A DNA stretch of 64,000 nucleotides. It comes from an uncultured Sulfurovum sp. GTDB taxonomy: Bacteria; Campylobacterota; Campylobacteria; Campylobacterales; Sulfurovaceae. The stretch covers positions 37,282 to 101,281 of the forward strand of contig CAJXJN010000001.1 of NCBI GenBank assembly GCA_913055205.1, given 5' to 3'. A model generated the notes under the pieces. It did no database searches. It was not told the DNA's origin and saw only the letters and a list, made by a program, of their open reading frames with translations. Shown here piece by piece: positions 54,370-62,885 of this stretch. The first letter of the stretch is position 1. Every line of letters begins with the position of its first letter. The translations under genes were made by a program, and so were the position numbers.

Positions 54370-54609
54370 ATGAAATTAAAACTTGCTAGAACAACACTTA
54401 AAGCGAAACCGAAAACGATTGAGTTGAAAAAATTAGAAGATGAGCTAGCGAACAAATCTATATTTTATTTTGATAAAGATAACTCTCACAAAGAGTTAAA
54501 AGAGTTGATCGAGTACTTTGAAGAAAAAGGATATAGCGTTTATATGCGTGAAGTGAAATATGGTCTTGATGATAATGAATATATCTATGAAGTACATATA
54601 ATAGCATAA
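54370..54609 (+). CDS. HP0268-family small protein
   Basis: 79 residues. Closely resembles the Helicobacter pylori HP0268 protein as I remember it: MKLxLA start, SIFYF in the middle, HKELKELIEYFEEKGY..Y and a YEVHII end. HP0268 is a small alpha/beta protein reported to have nuclease activity; no catalytic residue can be confirmed here. AAAGGAAATATAG precedes the ATG. It is followed within 15 bp by miaB, as in H. pylori where HP0268 neighbours HP0269. Confidence 0.82.
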   Translation: MKLKLARTTLKAKPKTIELKKLEDELANKSIFYFDKDNSHKELKELIEYFEEKGYSVYMREVKYGLDDNEYIYEVHIIA

Positions 54610-54624
54610 GAAAGAGAATATTGT

Positions 54625-55923
54625 TTGAGTAAAAAATTATTTATAGAGACACTTGGTTGTGCAATGAATGTTCGCGACAGCGAACATATAATCGCGGAAC
54701 TTAATCAAAAAGAACCCTACGAACTTACTGAAAATCTAAGCGATGCAGACCTTATTATCATTAATACCTGTAGCGTTAGAGAAAAACCTGTGGCTAAACT
54801 CTTCTCGGAGATAGGGGTATTTAATAAACATAAAAAACCAAATGCCAAAATAGGTGTTACCGGATGTACCGCGTCTCATTTAGGTAAAGAGATCATTAAA
54901 AGAGCGCCCTCGGTAGATTTTGTACTGGGTGCAAGAAATGTTTCCAAGATCACAGAAGTGGTAGATAAAAAGCATGCCGTAGAAGTAGATACAGATTTTG
55001 ATGAGAGTACCTATACTTTTGGAGAGTATAGAACCAATCCGTTTAAAGCGATGGTAAACATCTCTATAGGCTGCGATAAGTCCTGTACCTTCTGTATCGT
55101 TCCTACAACGCGTGGAGATGAGATATCTATCCCAAGCGATCTACTTGTACAGGAGATCACAAAGGCAGTGGCTACAGGTGCAAAAGAGGTGATGCTTCTT
55201 GGACAGAATGTCAATAACTACGGAAGACGTTTTGGCTCTTCTGATGAGAAATGTGACTTTACACAACTCTTGCAGAAGATCTCTAAAATAGAAGGTTTGG
55301 AGCGTATACGATTTACCTCTCCTCACCCTTTGCATATGGATGATGCTTTCATTCAGGAGTTTGCTTCAAACCCTAAGATATGTAAACAGATCCATGTTCC
55401 TCTGCAAAGCGGTTCTACTGCATTGCTTAAAGCGATGAAGCGTGGGTATACCAAAGAAAACTTTTTGAACCGTTGTGAAAAAATACGTACACTGTGCCCG
55501 GAAGCAACTATCTCTACAGATATCATTGTAGGATTTCCGGGGGAGAGCGATGCAGACTTTGAAGATACAATGGATGTACTTGAAAAGGTACGTTTTGAGC
55601 AGATGTTCTCATTCAAATATTCTCCTAGACCACACACTGAAGCAGCTGAATTTGCCGATCAAATAGATAATGTTATTGCAGGAGAACGATTAACACGTCT
55701 TCAGGCACGACATACTGAAATTTTGGATGAGATCATGGATGCCCAGTTGGGAAAAGTACATACAGTTTATTTTGATGAACTTAAACCTAACGGAAGAGTA
55801 TCCGGGCGTACAGATGACGGTAAACTAGTGTTTGTTGAGGGGAGTGAAGAACTTTTGGGACAGATAGTAGATGTGAAGATCACTAAAACCTCAAGGGGTG
55901 CACTTGATGGTGTACTTGTTTAA
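54625..55923 (+). CDS. miaB: tRNA-2-methylthio-N6-dimethylallyladenosine synthase
   Basis: 432 residues from a TTG start. UPF0004 domain with cluster ligands Cys12, Cys49 and Cys81; radical SAM motif Cys150-x3-Cys154-x2-Cys157 ([13 protein letters not shown]); TRAM domain at the C-terminus (about 370-432). Methylthiolates i6A37 made by MiaA (41389-42285). Followed in 3 bp by lpxJ. Confidence 0.95.
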   Translation: MSKKLFIETLGCAMNVRDSEHIIAELNQKEPYELTENLSDADLIIINTCSVREKPVAKLFSEIGVFNKHKKPNAKIGVTGCTASHLGKEIIKRAPSVDFVLGARNVSKITEVVDKKHAVEVDTDFDESTYTFGEYRTNPFKAMVNISIGCDKSCTFCIVPTTRGDEISIPSDLLVQEITKAVATGAKEVMLLGQNVNNYGRRFGSSDEKCDFTQLLQKISKIEGLERIRFTSPHPLHMDDAFIQEFASNPKICKQIHVPLQSGSTALLKAMKRGYTKENFLNRCEKIRTLCPEATISTDIIVGFPGESDADFEDTMDVLEKVRFEQMFSFKYSPRPHTEAAEFADQIDNVIAGERLTRLQARHTEILDEIMDAQLGKVHTVYFDELKPNGRVSGRTDDGKLVFVEGSEELLGQIVDVKITKTSRGALDGVLV

Positions 55924-55926
55924 GGT

Positions 55927-56547
55927 ATGAAAAACCTTTTACGACAAGTAGGGCAAGTTGTCATTCCTCCTCTTGCCTATCTGTTGATGCGAATCATTTG
56001 GTTTACTACTTCCAAAAAATTTCATTTTATTACACCCATAGGTGAAGAGCAGCATGTCTGTGTATGTTGGCATGGAGAACTTTTCATGAGTCCACAAGCC
56101 TACAGAGCTATCCATAAACAACATCCTGCTTCAGCCATCATCTCTTCTCATTTTGATGGTTCCCTTATCGCAGGTACACTCAAATTACTTGGTATCAGAC
56201 CCTTGAGAGGCTCCAGTAGAAAGGGAGCACACAAAGTACTGCTTCAAGCGTTTAAAAGTATCAAGAAAGGTGAAGAGGTGCTTATTACACCCGATGGACC
56301 AAAAGGACCTAGACATCATATGAGTGATGGAGCCATAGGTATAGCACTTAAAAGTAAACTCCCTATTTTTATTATGAACTTTACGGCTGAAAGTTTTTGG
56401 CAGTTGAAAAGTTGGGATAAGTTCGTCATTCCTAAACCTTTTACAAAAGTTGATTTTTATATACAGAGTATTTCACTTGAAGGGATGGAACTTGATGAAG
56501 CCAGAGAGTATCTCTCGCGCAAGATGTTAGAACACACCATAGGTTAA
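55927..56547 (+). CDS. lpxJ: DUF374 lysophospholipid acyltransferase, LpxJ-type lipid A secondary acyltransferase
   Basis: 206 residues with an N-terminal hydrophobic segment (VVIPPLAYLLMRIIWF). Family marks: WHGELFMSP, SHFDGSLIAGTLKLLGI, RGSSRKGA and LITPDGPKGPRHHMSDGAI, with the acyltransferase HxxxD-like element SSHFDG. LpxJ of H. pylori (HP0270/jhp0255) and C. jejuni is a DUF374 lipid A 3'-secondary acyltransferase, and in H. pylori it also follows miaB. The name rests on synteny and family. Followed 3 bp later by the Xer gene. Confidence 0.8.
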   Translation: MKNLLRQVGQVVIPPLAYLLMRIIWFTTSKKFHFITPIGEEQHVCVCWHGELFMSPQAYRAIHKQHPASAIISSHFDGSLIAGTLKLLGIRPLRGSSRKGAHKVLLQAFKSIKKGEEVLITPDGPKGPRHHMSDGAIGIALKSKLPIFIMNFTAESFWQLKSWDKFVIPKPFTKVDFYIQSISLEGMELDEAREYLSRKMLEHTIG

Positions 56548-56550
56548 AGG

Positions 56551-57390
56551 ATGAAAAAGAAACTTCAAAAATATGCAGAAGATTTTCTTGAATATCTATT
56601 GGAGGTCAGAGGTTATTCTGAAACCTCCATCATAACCTATGAGATAGCGCTAAGACAGATGATGGAAGTAAGCCATTTTTATGAAGAAGATGCTGTTACT
56701 GTTTTAGATATTACCCCTTTTCGTTTCAAAATAGTAAAAAATCACAAAAAGACCATTGCCAAAAAACTCTCTGCTATTCGTTCCTTTGTTAAATATCTGG
56801 AAGATCAAATGCATATGTCAGTAAAACTCATAGCAGATGAGTCTATAAAGGTACCCCAGAGCCTCCCCAAGCCTATAGAAGAAACATATATAGAGGAAGT
56901 CTTAAGTAAGGCAAATTTAGAAGAAAAACTGCTTATATCTATGCTTTATGGTTTGGGACTTCGTATCTCTGAACTGAGTGAACTCAAACTGGAAAATATC
57001 AAAGAGAGTTGGATCCAGATACACGGTAAGGGTAATAAAGTACGGGAGTTACCACTCTTGGGTGAATTGGAAAAGCTCATCAAGCTCTATACGGCACAGG
57101 CTATGCCCAAGAAGTACCTCTTTGAAAAAGGGAACTCACCGATGAACAGTGCTCAGTTACGTTATAAGCTTACTAAACTTTTTAAAGAAGCAGGATTCAA
57201 AGTGACTCCACACCAGTTACGTCACTCTTTTGCAACACATTTGCTTAACAATGGTGCACGTATAGCAGATGTAAGTGAACTCTTAGGCCATGCTACTATG
57301 GCAACAACTCAGGTTTATACAAAGCTTGGATCTGTAAAGAAGATGCAGGAGTATATGAAAGCACATCCGTTGGCAGGGAAAAATCCGTAG
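56551..57390 (+). CDS. Tyrosine recombinase of the XerC/XerD type
   Basis: 279 residues: N-terminal SAM-like core-binding domain (1-~105) and C-terminal catalytic domain. Active residues: Arg138 in [10 protein letters not shown], Lys in [10 protein letters not shown], His221 and Arg224 in [12 protein letters not shown], His247 in ELLGHAT, and nucleophile Tyr256 in QVYTKLG. A complete Xer set. Chromosome dimer resolution in this phylum is by the larger XerH; this protein is shorter, so it may be XerD-like or another recombinase. It ends AHPLAGKNP, where the stop TAG comes from the GTAG of the REP-like unit at 57387. Confidence 0.9.
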   Translation: MKKKLQKYAEDFLEYLLEVRGYSETSIITYEIALRQMMEVSHFYEEDAVTVLDITPFRFKIVKNHKKTIAKKLSAIRSFVKYLEDQMHMSVKLIADESIKVPQSLPKPIEETYIEEVLSKANLEEKLLISMLYGLGLRISELSELKLENIKESWIQIHGKGNKVRELPLLGELEKLIKLYTAQAMPKKYLFEKGNSPMNSAQLRYKLTKLFKEAGFKVTPHQLRHSFATHLLNNGARIADVSELLGHATMATTQVYTKLGSVKKMQEYMKAHPLAGKNP

Positions 57391-57543
57391 GGGTCAACCC
57401 CCGTGTTGACCCGAAATTGCCAACAAAAGTCCATGATACCATACAATTTTTTCATCAAAAATCAAACATTAGTCGTGAAACCACGGGCAGATACAGGGGT
57501 GCCCTGACCCTAGGGAGGAAATGCCCTTGGGTACTGCCCCTAC
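57387..57543. repeat. Composite GTAG hairpin unit between the Xer gene and tilS
   Basis: Left arm (57387-57412): GTAG then stem GGGTCAAC/GTTGACCC with loop CCCCGT. Right arm (57484-57543, minus): GTAG then GGGCAG ... CTGCCC, with a 33-bp hairpin module (57502-57534) inserted inside it. The centre matches, in reverse order, the centres of the units at 58567, 58765 and 63058 (TTGCCAACAAAA and CACGGG). The two GTAG copies give the TAG stops of the Xer gene (plus) and of tilS (minus). Confidence 0.8.
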
Positions 57544-58523
57544 AGGATATTTTGAATATTAATATTTTCTTTAAAACAATACGCTCTGATCTTAGATGGT
57601 ATTTTTAAGACTCGACATCTCTCTTTGAATTTTTTAGGCATATCCGTAGTCAAATAAGGTGCAATATAGAGTAAGTCATCTTGAAGTTCTACGGCCCATT
57701 TCCCACCTATAACTAAATGCTCTTCTTTTTCTATCTCTTTTCGTTGTGAAGCAGAAAGAAGGTAACCTAACTCTTTCAGTGTAAGGTCAGCAGCTTTCAT
57801 TTTTGCTGCAAGTGTATGAAGCTTGATGACTCTTAACTTTTTTTGAGAGTAGACAGTTTCAAATCCTTTTTCAAGGTCATTTTTGTCTTTTCTCAGGTAC
57901 TTAAAACTGCGTTTGATACCTTCTTTGTATTCTGCCATAAGAGGGTCTGCAAACTGTTTTCTAAACTTGTTACGCTCATACTTCTCATCACGGTTACTTT
58001 TATCGACAAAGTATGGGTAGTTATTTTCTTTTAAATACTCAAGTAGCTCATCTTTGCTATATTCCAACAAAGGACGCAGTAGAGTATAGTTATCTCTTTT
58101 GCTTACAGGTTCAAGTCCAAGTAGTTCAGATGTTCCCGCTCCTTTGGTAAGACGCATCAAGAACCACTCTAGCTGGTCATTGAGTTGATGGGCTGTGAGC
58201 AGGTTGTCATATCCTTCAATTTGTATGAGCGATTCAAAGAACCCATAACGAAACTTTCGTGCTTTGCTTTCAAAGTGGGTATCAAACTTAGGGGCTTGAA
58301 TGGTATGACAAAAGAGTTTATGTTTTTTTGCCAGTGCTTTGGCATGTGCTACTTCTTTTTTACTCTCTTCTCTTACACCATAGTCAACAATAGCAATATC
58401 AAATTTAATGTTGTTTTCTATAAGTAGAAAGAAGAGAGCAGAAGAGTCTATACCGGCTGAGAAAGCAAGGAGATTCTTTTTCAGTGAGCAGTGAGCAGTG
58501 AGCAGTGAGCAGTTAAGAGCCAT
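57540..58523 (-). CDS. tilS: tRNA(Ile)-lysidine synthetase
   Basis: 327 residues; adds lysine to C34 of the AUA-reading tRNA-Ile. PP-loop signature LLAFSAGIDSSAL, with the family's SGGxDS reading SAGIDS at about 22-27; later the N-terminal ATPase-domain block TAHQLNDQLEWFLMRLTKGAG. The C-terminal substrate domain is short, as in H. pylori. The first ~14 residues (NCSLLTAHCSL) are translated from a heptamer array (58484-58518), so the true start may be nearby. The stop TAG is part of the GTAG at 57540-57543 on the minus strand. Confidence 0.9.
   Translation of the reverse strand: MALNCSLLTAHCSLKKNLLAFSAGIDSSALFFLLIENNIKFDIAIVDYGVREESKKEVAHAKALAKKHKLFCHTIQAPKFDTHFESKARKFRYGFFESLIQIEGYDNLLTAHQLNDQLEWFLMRLTKGAGTSELLGLEPVSKRDNYTLLRPLLEYSKDELLEYLKENNYPYFVDKSNRDEKYERNKFRKQFADPLMAEYKEGIKRSFKYLRKDKNDLEKGFETVYSQKKLRVIKLHTLAAKMKAADLTLKELGYLLSASQRKEIEKEEHLVIGGKWAVELQDDLLYIAPYLTTDMPKKFKERCRVLKIPSKIRAYCFKENINIQNIL
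58484..58518 (+). repeat. Heptamer array inside the 5' end of tilS
   Basis: Four perfect GTGAGCA units plus one GTTAAGA, running from 58484 to 58518. Read on the minus strand it encodes repeats of the Ser-Leu-Leu-Thr-Ala-His-Cys kind. A unit change of 7 bp would shift the frame between the annotated ATG and the catalytic PP-loop. The GTTAAGA unit links it to the array at 42309. Confidence 0.7.
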
Positions 58524-58566
58524 TTAGTTATTTTCTTTGATTTTTTAGCATTATAACATATTTTCC

Positions 58567-58732
58567 GTAGGGGGCGGATCCCTGTGTCTGCCCGTGGGAT
58601 GCAGATGCAATGTTTGTGTCTGATTGCAATATTTTGTGAAATGGATGTTTTGGTTTGGTTTTGATGAATATATTGTTTGGTAAATTGGATATGGTTTAGC
58701 AACCACGGGTCAACACGGGGGTTGACCCCTAC
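58567..58732. repeat. Composite GTAG-ended MITE-like unit, copy 1
   Basis: A 166-bp unit. Left hairpin (plus, 58567 on): GTAG then stem GGGCGGA/TCTGCCC (one G-T pair) around TCCCTGTG. Right hairpin (minus, ends 58732): GTAG then GGGTCAAC/GTTGACCC. Inside these lie CCCGTGG and CCACGGG as subterminal inverted repeats and a T-rich centre with TTTTGATGAA. It is one of three full copies (58765-58944, 63058-63214) and fills the gap between rimO and tilS, both minus strand. Confidence 0.75.
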
Positions 58733-58764
58733 AGAATAAAATTTGTAACATCAATGCCAAATAT

Positions 58765-58944
58765 GTAGGGGCGGATCCCTGTGTCCGCCCGTGGGATGGG
58801 GATTTGATTTGTGATGATGTAAAATTTTATTGTGAAATGATGGTTTGGATTTGGATTTGAAATTCATTGTTTTGATGAAAATATGATTGTTGAATATTGT
58901 ATTTGTTTTGGCAACCACGGGTCAACACAGGGGTTGACCCCTAC
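58765..58944. repeat. Composite GTAG-ended MITE-like unit, copy 2
   Basis: 180 bp with the same layout as copy 1, 32 bp away in the same orientation. The left stem GGGCGGA/TCCGCCC is perfect here. Its right-end CTAC (58941-58944) is, on the minus strand, the GTAG that provides the rimO stop codon after CCG. With copy 1 it makes up most of the 417-bp gene-free stretch 58524-58940. Confidence 0.75.
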
Positions 58945-60248
58945 GGAACCAGTGTTGCCAACAGCTGCTCTCCCACCAACTCAGTTACTTTGGCTTCATA
59001 GACTTTCCCATACTCTACAGGCAAGTCAGAAGTATCGTTGATGAGGATCTCTCCATCAATGTCTACAGCCCAGTTAAGTGGTCTGGCAGAGAGTAAGTAC
59101 TCATGTTCGTCACTTTCCCCGTCTATAACAAGGGTTAGTGTTTTCCCTACCATTTTTTCCAATGACTTTAACGTAGAGGATTCAGCTATTTCACCTAAGG
59201 TATCAGCCCTTTCATTGATGATCTCTTGTGGGATCTGTTCCATAGTGTAGGCTGTGGTGGTCTCTTCATTTGAGTAGTGGAAAGTGTTGAATCTGTCAAA
59301 TTCAAACTCCTCCATAAAGTCACAAAGTTTTTGAAAACTCTCTTCACTCTCACCGGGATGCCCTGCGATGACAGAAGTACGTAAAAAAGCATTAGGTTTG
59401 CTTTTCATGTATTCAAGCAGCTCTATGGTCTTCTCTTCTCCAAACCCTCTTTTCATAGTTTTAAGCACAGCATCATCGATGTGTTGGATAGGCATATCAT
59501 AGTAGGTTTGAAATACGTTGGAATCAGCAATGGCATCGATGAGTTCAAAAGTGGTTGTACTGGGATAGAGGTAGAGGATACGGGCACTTTGTACTCCTTC
59601 TATGCTCTCTATGGCATTGATGAGGTCTATGAGCCCGTCTTTAAGCCCCATGTCTCTTCCGTAGCTTGAAGAGTCTTGCGAGATGAAAGAGAAGTCATGG
59701 AAGCCTTGTGCTGCAAGGTTTCTTACCTCTTTTACGATGGAAGAGAGTGAACGTGAGTGCAGCTTCCCCTTGAAACTGGGAATGGCACAGAAAGAACAGG
59801 CTTGGTTACACCCTTCTGCTATCTTGATATAAGCATGGTAGTTGGAACCGGTAATGACCCTTCCTGATGTCTCAGTTGCCAGGTACACTTCCGGAGAGAA
59901 AGTACTCTGCTTGGAGGCGATGAGTTCATCTATCTTCTCATAATCCCCCACACCTGTAAAAATATCTATCTCCGGCATATCTGCCTGGAGTTCTTCTTTA
60001 TAGCGTTCAGAGAGACAACCACTCATGACCAGAATAGAGTCTTTTTTGCGTTCATCATGCAGGTTCAGTACTGTGTTAATGCTCTCTTCTTTTGCTGCAT
60101 CAATGAAACCGCAAGTGTTTACGATGATCACATCCGCTTCTGTGTTGTCATCGGTGATCTCATACTCTTTGAGCCGGCCAAGCATTACTTCGCTGTCGAC
60201 AAGGTTTTTAGTGCAGCCTAGGCTGACAAGATGTAGTTTTTTAGACAT
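58941..60248 (-). CDS. rimO: Ribosomal protein uS12 methylthiotransferase RimO
   Basis: 435 residues. UPF0004 ligands Cys12, Cys46 and Cys78; radical SAM motif Cys147-x3-Cys151-x2-Cys154 (EGCNQACSFCAIP); C-terminal TRAM domain. Methylthiolates Asp88 of ribosomal protein S12. The N-terminus SKKLHLVSLGCTKNLVDSEVMLG is the RimO signature and differs from MiaB at 54625. It ends LLATLVP followed by TAG, the last codon CCG and the stop being supplied by the GTAG of the repeat 58765-58944. Confidence 0.95.
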   Translation of the reverse strand: MSKKLHLVSLGCTKNLVDSEVMLGRLKEYEITDDNTEADVIIVNTCGFIDAAKEESINTVLNLHDERKKDSILVMSGCLSERYKEELQADMPEIDIFTGVGDYEKIDELIASKQSTFSPEVYLATETSGRVITGSNYHAYIKIAEGCNQACSFCAIPSFKGKLHSRSLSSIVKEVRNLAAQGFHDFSFISQDSSSYGRDMGLKDGLIDLINAIESIEGVQSARILYLYPSTTTFELIDAIADSNVFQTYYDMPIQHIDDAVLKTMKRGFGEEKTIELLEYMKSKPNAFLRTSVIAGHPGESEESFQKLCDFMEEFEFDRFNTFHYSNEETTTAYTMEQIPQEIINERADTLGEIAESSTLKSLEKMVGKTLTLVIDGESDEHEYLLSARPLNWAVDIDGEILINDTSDLPVEYGKVYEAKVTELVGEQLLATLVP

Positions 60249-60288
60249 TCTCTATTCTTTAATTTTTTTTGAATTATATCATATATGT

Positions 60289-60393
60289 GTAGGTTTGACC
60301 ATGTCAAACGTCAAATTACAATAATTGGTATTGGTATTTCAAATTCCCATGTATGATTGTTGTGATCGGAACGTTTGGCATGGCCAAACCTAC
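60289..60393. repeat. GTAG hairpin pair upstream of the RAYT gene
   Basis: Left arm (60289-60309): GTAG then stem GTTTGAC/GTCAAAC with loop CAT. Right arm (60373-60393, minus): GTAG then GTTTGGC/GCCAAAC, loop CAT. The fifth/sixth stem pair differs, A-T against G-C, keeping the helix. Followed inside by GTCAAA. Head-to-head, as with the other units, between rimO and the transposase gene. Confidence 0.8.
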
Positions 60394-60466
60394 TGTATGA
60401 CAATTTGACATATTTTTAACCCATTTTTTATGCTTATGCTATGCTGATAAAAATAGAGGATAGATA

Positions 60467-60925
60467 ATGGCAAATTATAAACGTGTTTTTTTGGATGGAT
60501 ATTGTTATTATATTACGTTTGTGACCTATATGCGAAATCCTATTCTTATAGAAAATATTGAACTTTTACGTCAAAGCTTTACTTATGCAAAGTTAAAATT
60601 TGATTTTAAAATAGATATGATTGTTGTGCTTCCTGATCATGTGCATATGATAATAGAAGTAAACAATGCACAAGATTATCCTAAAATTATAAGTAGTATA
60701 AAACGTTATTTTTCTAAACATTGTGAACCGCGTTTTTATAAAAACATGTTACAAAGTGCAAGCAGAACAAAGCAAGGTTACAAGCCTGTATGGCAAAAAA
60801 GATTTTACGAACATATCATTCGAAATGAAAAAGATTATTTGGAGAAGGTGCAATATATTTTAAACAATCCTGTGAAACATGGTTTTGTAGATGATGCCAA
60901 ACAATGGCTATATGGTTCAAAATAA
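60467..60925 (+). CDS. REP-associated tyrosine transposase (RAYT)
   Basis: 152 residues of the Y1 HUH transposase family (Transposase_17). The HUH pair is His58-Val-His60 in VVLPDHVHMIIEV; the RAYT-specific C-terminal block VWQKRFYEHIIRNEKDYLEKVQYILNNPVKHGFV holds the candidate nucleophile Tyr130. The first part has YYITFVT, the usual beta strand. Such enzymes bind and cut single-stranded DNA at GTAG plus hairpin. GAGGATAG lies 7 bp before the ATG. The gene lies between GTAG palindromes on both sides and is not a full insertion sequence. It seems intact. Confidence 0.9.
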   Translation: MANYKRVFLDGYCYYITFVTYMRNPILIENIELLRQSFTYAKLKFDFKIDMIVVLPDHVHMIIEVNNAQDYPKIISSIKRYFSKHCEPRFYKNMLQSASRTKQGYKPVWQKRFYEHIIRNEKDYLEKVQYILNNPVKHGFVDDAKQWLYGSK

Positions 60926-60988
60926 TACGTGGGATGATCATTGAATATCAAAATGTGAAACAATGTATAAAATTTTAAATAAGAATGC

Positions 60989-61167
60989 GTAGGTGTGACC
61001 GTGTCACACGTCAAAATAAAATGATTACGGAAACGGATGTTTTGTATTTCACGTAACACGTGTATATGCTGCATGTCAAAATAAAATGACCGTGGAAATC
61101 GGTATTGGTATTTTACATTCCCATGTATGCATATCGTGATCGGAACGTTTGGCACGGCCAAACCTAC
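60989..61167. repeat. GTAG hairpin pair downstream of the RAYT gene
   Basis: Left arm (60989-61009): GTAG then stem GTGTGAC/GTCACAC, loop CGT. Right arm (61147-61167, minus): GTAG then GTTTGGC/GCCAAAC, loop CGT. The left arm and the single arm at 61255 are followed by GTCAAAATAAAATG. This unit and the next arm fill most of the 490-bp gene-free stretch 60926-61415. Confidence 0.78.
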
Positions 61168-61254
61168 GGGTGCACAATGATAATGGTTGACAAATTGGTG
61201 TGTTTTGTATTTCCGTGTATGCATACGGTGAACCCAATTGATTGTAAAATGATC

Positions 61255-61275
61255 GTAGGTGTGACTGTGTCACAC
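61255..61275 (+). repeat. Single GTAG hairpin of the RAYT-linked family
   Basis: GTAG then stem GTGTGAC/GTCACAC with loop TGT, followed by GTCAAAATAAAATGG. No partner arm was found before the porin terminator. Confidence 0.75.
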
Positions 61276-61342
61276 GTCAAAATAAAATGGTTGACAAATG
61301 GGTATGTTGGGTATTTTAATATAATATAAATAAATTTGGAAA

Positions 61343-61389
61343 GAATAAAAAAAGAAAGGTTAGAGCACAGGCAAAAGCCTGAACTCTAA
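61343..61389 (-). terminator. Intrinsic terminator of the porin gene
   Basis: On the minus strand, a 13-bp stem with one mismatch (TTAGAGTTCAGGC paired with GCCTGTGCTCTAA, loop TTTT) is followed by CCTTTCTTTTTTT. It starts 27 bp after the porin stop. Confidence 0.8.
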
Positions 61390-61415
61390 AGGGTTGTAAC
61401 TTTAAGAAGTAATTC

Positions 61416-62633
61416 TTAGAAGTTATATCTACCCCATACACGGATCATGTTTTGGCTATCAGCATTGTCTGTATCTGTATATACATATCCAGCAAATACT
61501 GTTGTAGAATCGTTAAATACTTTAGTTTTGTAAGTAAGATCCAATTCTTGGTAATCATTATCTAAAGATGAGTTATCAGTTGTATAGTCATATGCTAAAG
61601 CAAGTGTACCGCCAAGTGCTTTAGTGCTAGCTCTTGCAACGATTGTATCATTGTCTGAAGCGATTGCACCTTGGTTAAGGATCATTTGAGTATAAAGTGG
61701 AGTTTTTACACCACCAACGTTAAATACACCAGCGTCACCGTCATCAACATTTGAGTAAGCTAGAGAAAGATTAATGCTATCAATGCTTCCACCGATTTTT
61801 GCACCAAATGCAACTGTGTCATTAAGGTATGCATCACTCATTACGCTACCACCCTGAAGAGCAACATTTAAACCGGAAACAGCAAATTTAGCATCACCCC
61901 AAAGGATATTTACATCATCAGTAATACCCATGTCGTTTCCATAGTACCAGCTACCTGTCAAAGTCAAACCTTCAAAAGATTTGTTTTGTGCAGTTAACAT
62001 ATGAACACCGTCATGGTCATTCAATTTATTGAAGTCACTCATATTTGCAGCTGTTCCAAGACCATTTACGTTTCCGCCATATACCCATGCATATACCAAT
62101 GTTGTATCTTGGATATCAGTGTTTACAATAAGAAGAGCATCAAATGTATTTTTAAATACGTTCCAGCCTTCTGAGAAAGCAAATGGAGAAAGTGATTTTG
62201 GAAGTTCTTGACGACCTGCTTTGAAGCTAGTGTTGTTAACACCGTATGTCAAGTAAGCTTGAGAGATCCAACCGCCATCAGTCAAATCGTCAACATCACC
62301 ATCACCAACACCTTGCATTCCGTCACTTACTACGCCATTTTCAAGGTTAAGTGTAGAAAGACCACTTACTTCAACACCTGCACCGATACCTGCAAATACA
62401 TCTTTGTTTACAGCTCTAAGTTGAATACCAGCATCTGCTTTTGCAGTTTCCTGATCAAAAATATCATTTGTTGCATTGTCTCTTGTTTGGTAGTAAACTA
62501 CCGCTTGTCCGCTAAAATCCCAACCGGATGTTTCTACTACCGGTGCTTCTACTACTGGCTCAACCGGAGCGATATCTCCACCCGCCATGATCATTGTTGA
62601 CGCTACTACTGAAAGTAATAATGCTTTTTTCAT
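61416..62633 (-). CDS. Major outer membrane porin
   Basis: 405 residues. Signal peptide MKKALLLSVVASTMIMAGG; then a Pro/Val/Glu-rich stretch (IAPVEPVVEAPVVET) and a beta-barrel region of alternating strands, ending in the aromatic RVWGRYNF, which is the signal for outer membrane insertion. Resembles the OprD/major outer membrane porin group of Sulfurovum-like bacteria. It has its own strong promoter (62665-62694) and terminator, as expected for an abundant protein. Passive uptake of small solutes is inferred. Confidence 0.87.
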   Translation of the reverse strand: MKKALLLSVVASTMIMAGGDIAPVEPVVEAPVVETSGWDFSGQAVVYYQTRDNATNDIFDQETAKADAGIQLRAVNKDVFAGIGAGVEVSGLSTLNLENGVVSDGMQGVGDGDVDDLTDGGWISQAYLTYGVNNTSFKAGRQELPKSLSPFAFSEGWNVFKNTFDALLIVNTDIQDTTLVYAWVYGGNVNGLGTAANMSDFNKLNDHDGVHMLTAQNKSFEGLTLTGSWYYGNDMGITDDVNILWGDAKFAVSGLNVALQGGSVMSDAYLNDTVAFGAKIGGSIDSINLSLAYSNVDDGDAGVFNVGGVKTPLYTQMILNQGAIASDNDTIVARASTKALGGTLALAYDYTTDNSSLDNDYQELDLTYKTKVFNDSTTVFAGYVYTDTDNADSQNMIRVWGRYNF

Positions 62634-62664
62634 TGTAATCTCCTTGGTTTTTTGAATACCCCAA

Positions 62665-62694
62665 ATTATAACAAATACTATTAAACAATGTCAA
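62665..62694 (-). promoter_or_regulatory. Strong sigma-70 promoter of the porin gene
   Basis: Reading the minus strand: TTGACA (62694-62689), an 18-bp spacer, then TATAAT (62670-62665); both are perfect consensus boxes. The ATG at 62633 follows with AAGGAGAT as a ribosome-binding site. The leader is about 25 nt. Confidence 0.82.
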
Positions 62695-62885
62695 TAAAAT
62701 TAATAAAAAGTTAACAAATAGTTAATAATTTAATTTGAATGACGTAAATACGGGTGATTTAAAGGGTTTCACTTGAGTTAAAAGAGATGAAATAAGCTGT
62801 TTTTTTATCAAAAAAGAGCATTTTCTTAAGAAAGGTAAATGAATTTATGGGATTTTGGTTAATTTTTATGGATTGGGAAGTTGAA

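Noticed and set aside
56551..57390. Xer-type recombinase as an integron or phage integrase
   Set aside because: Size and motifs fit housekeeping Xer proteins, and no cassettes, att sites or phage genes flank it.
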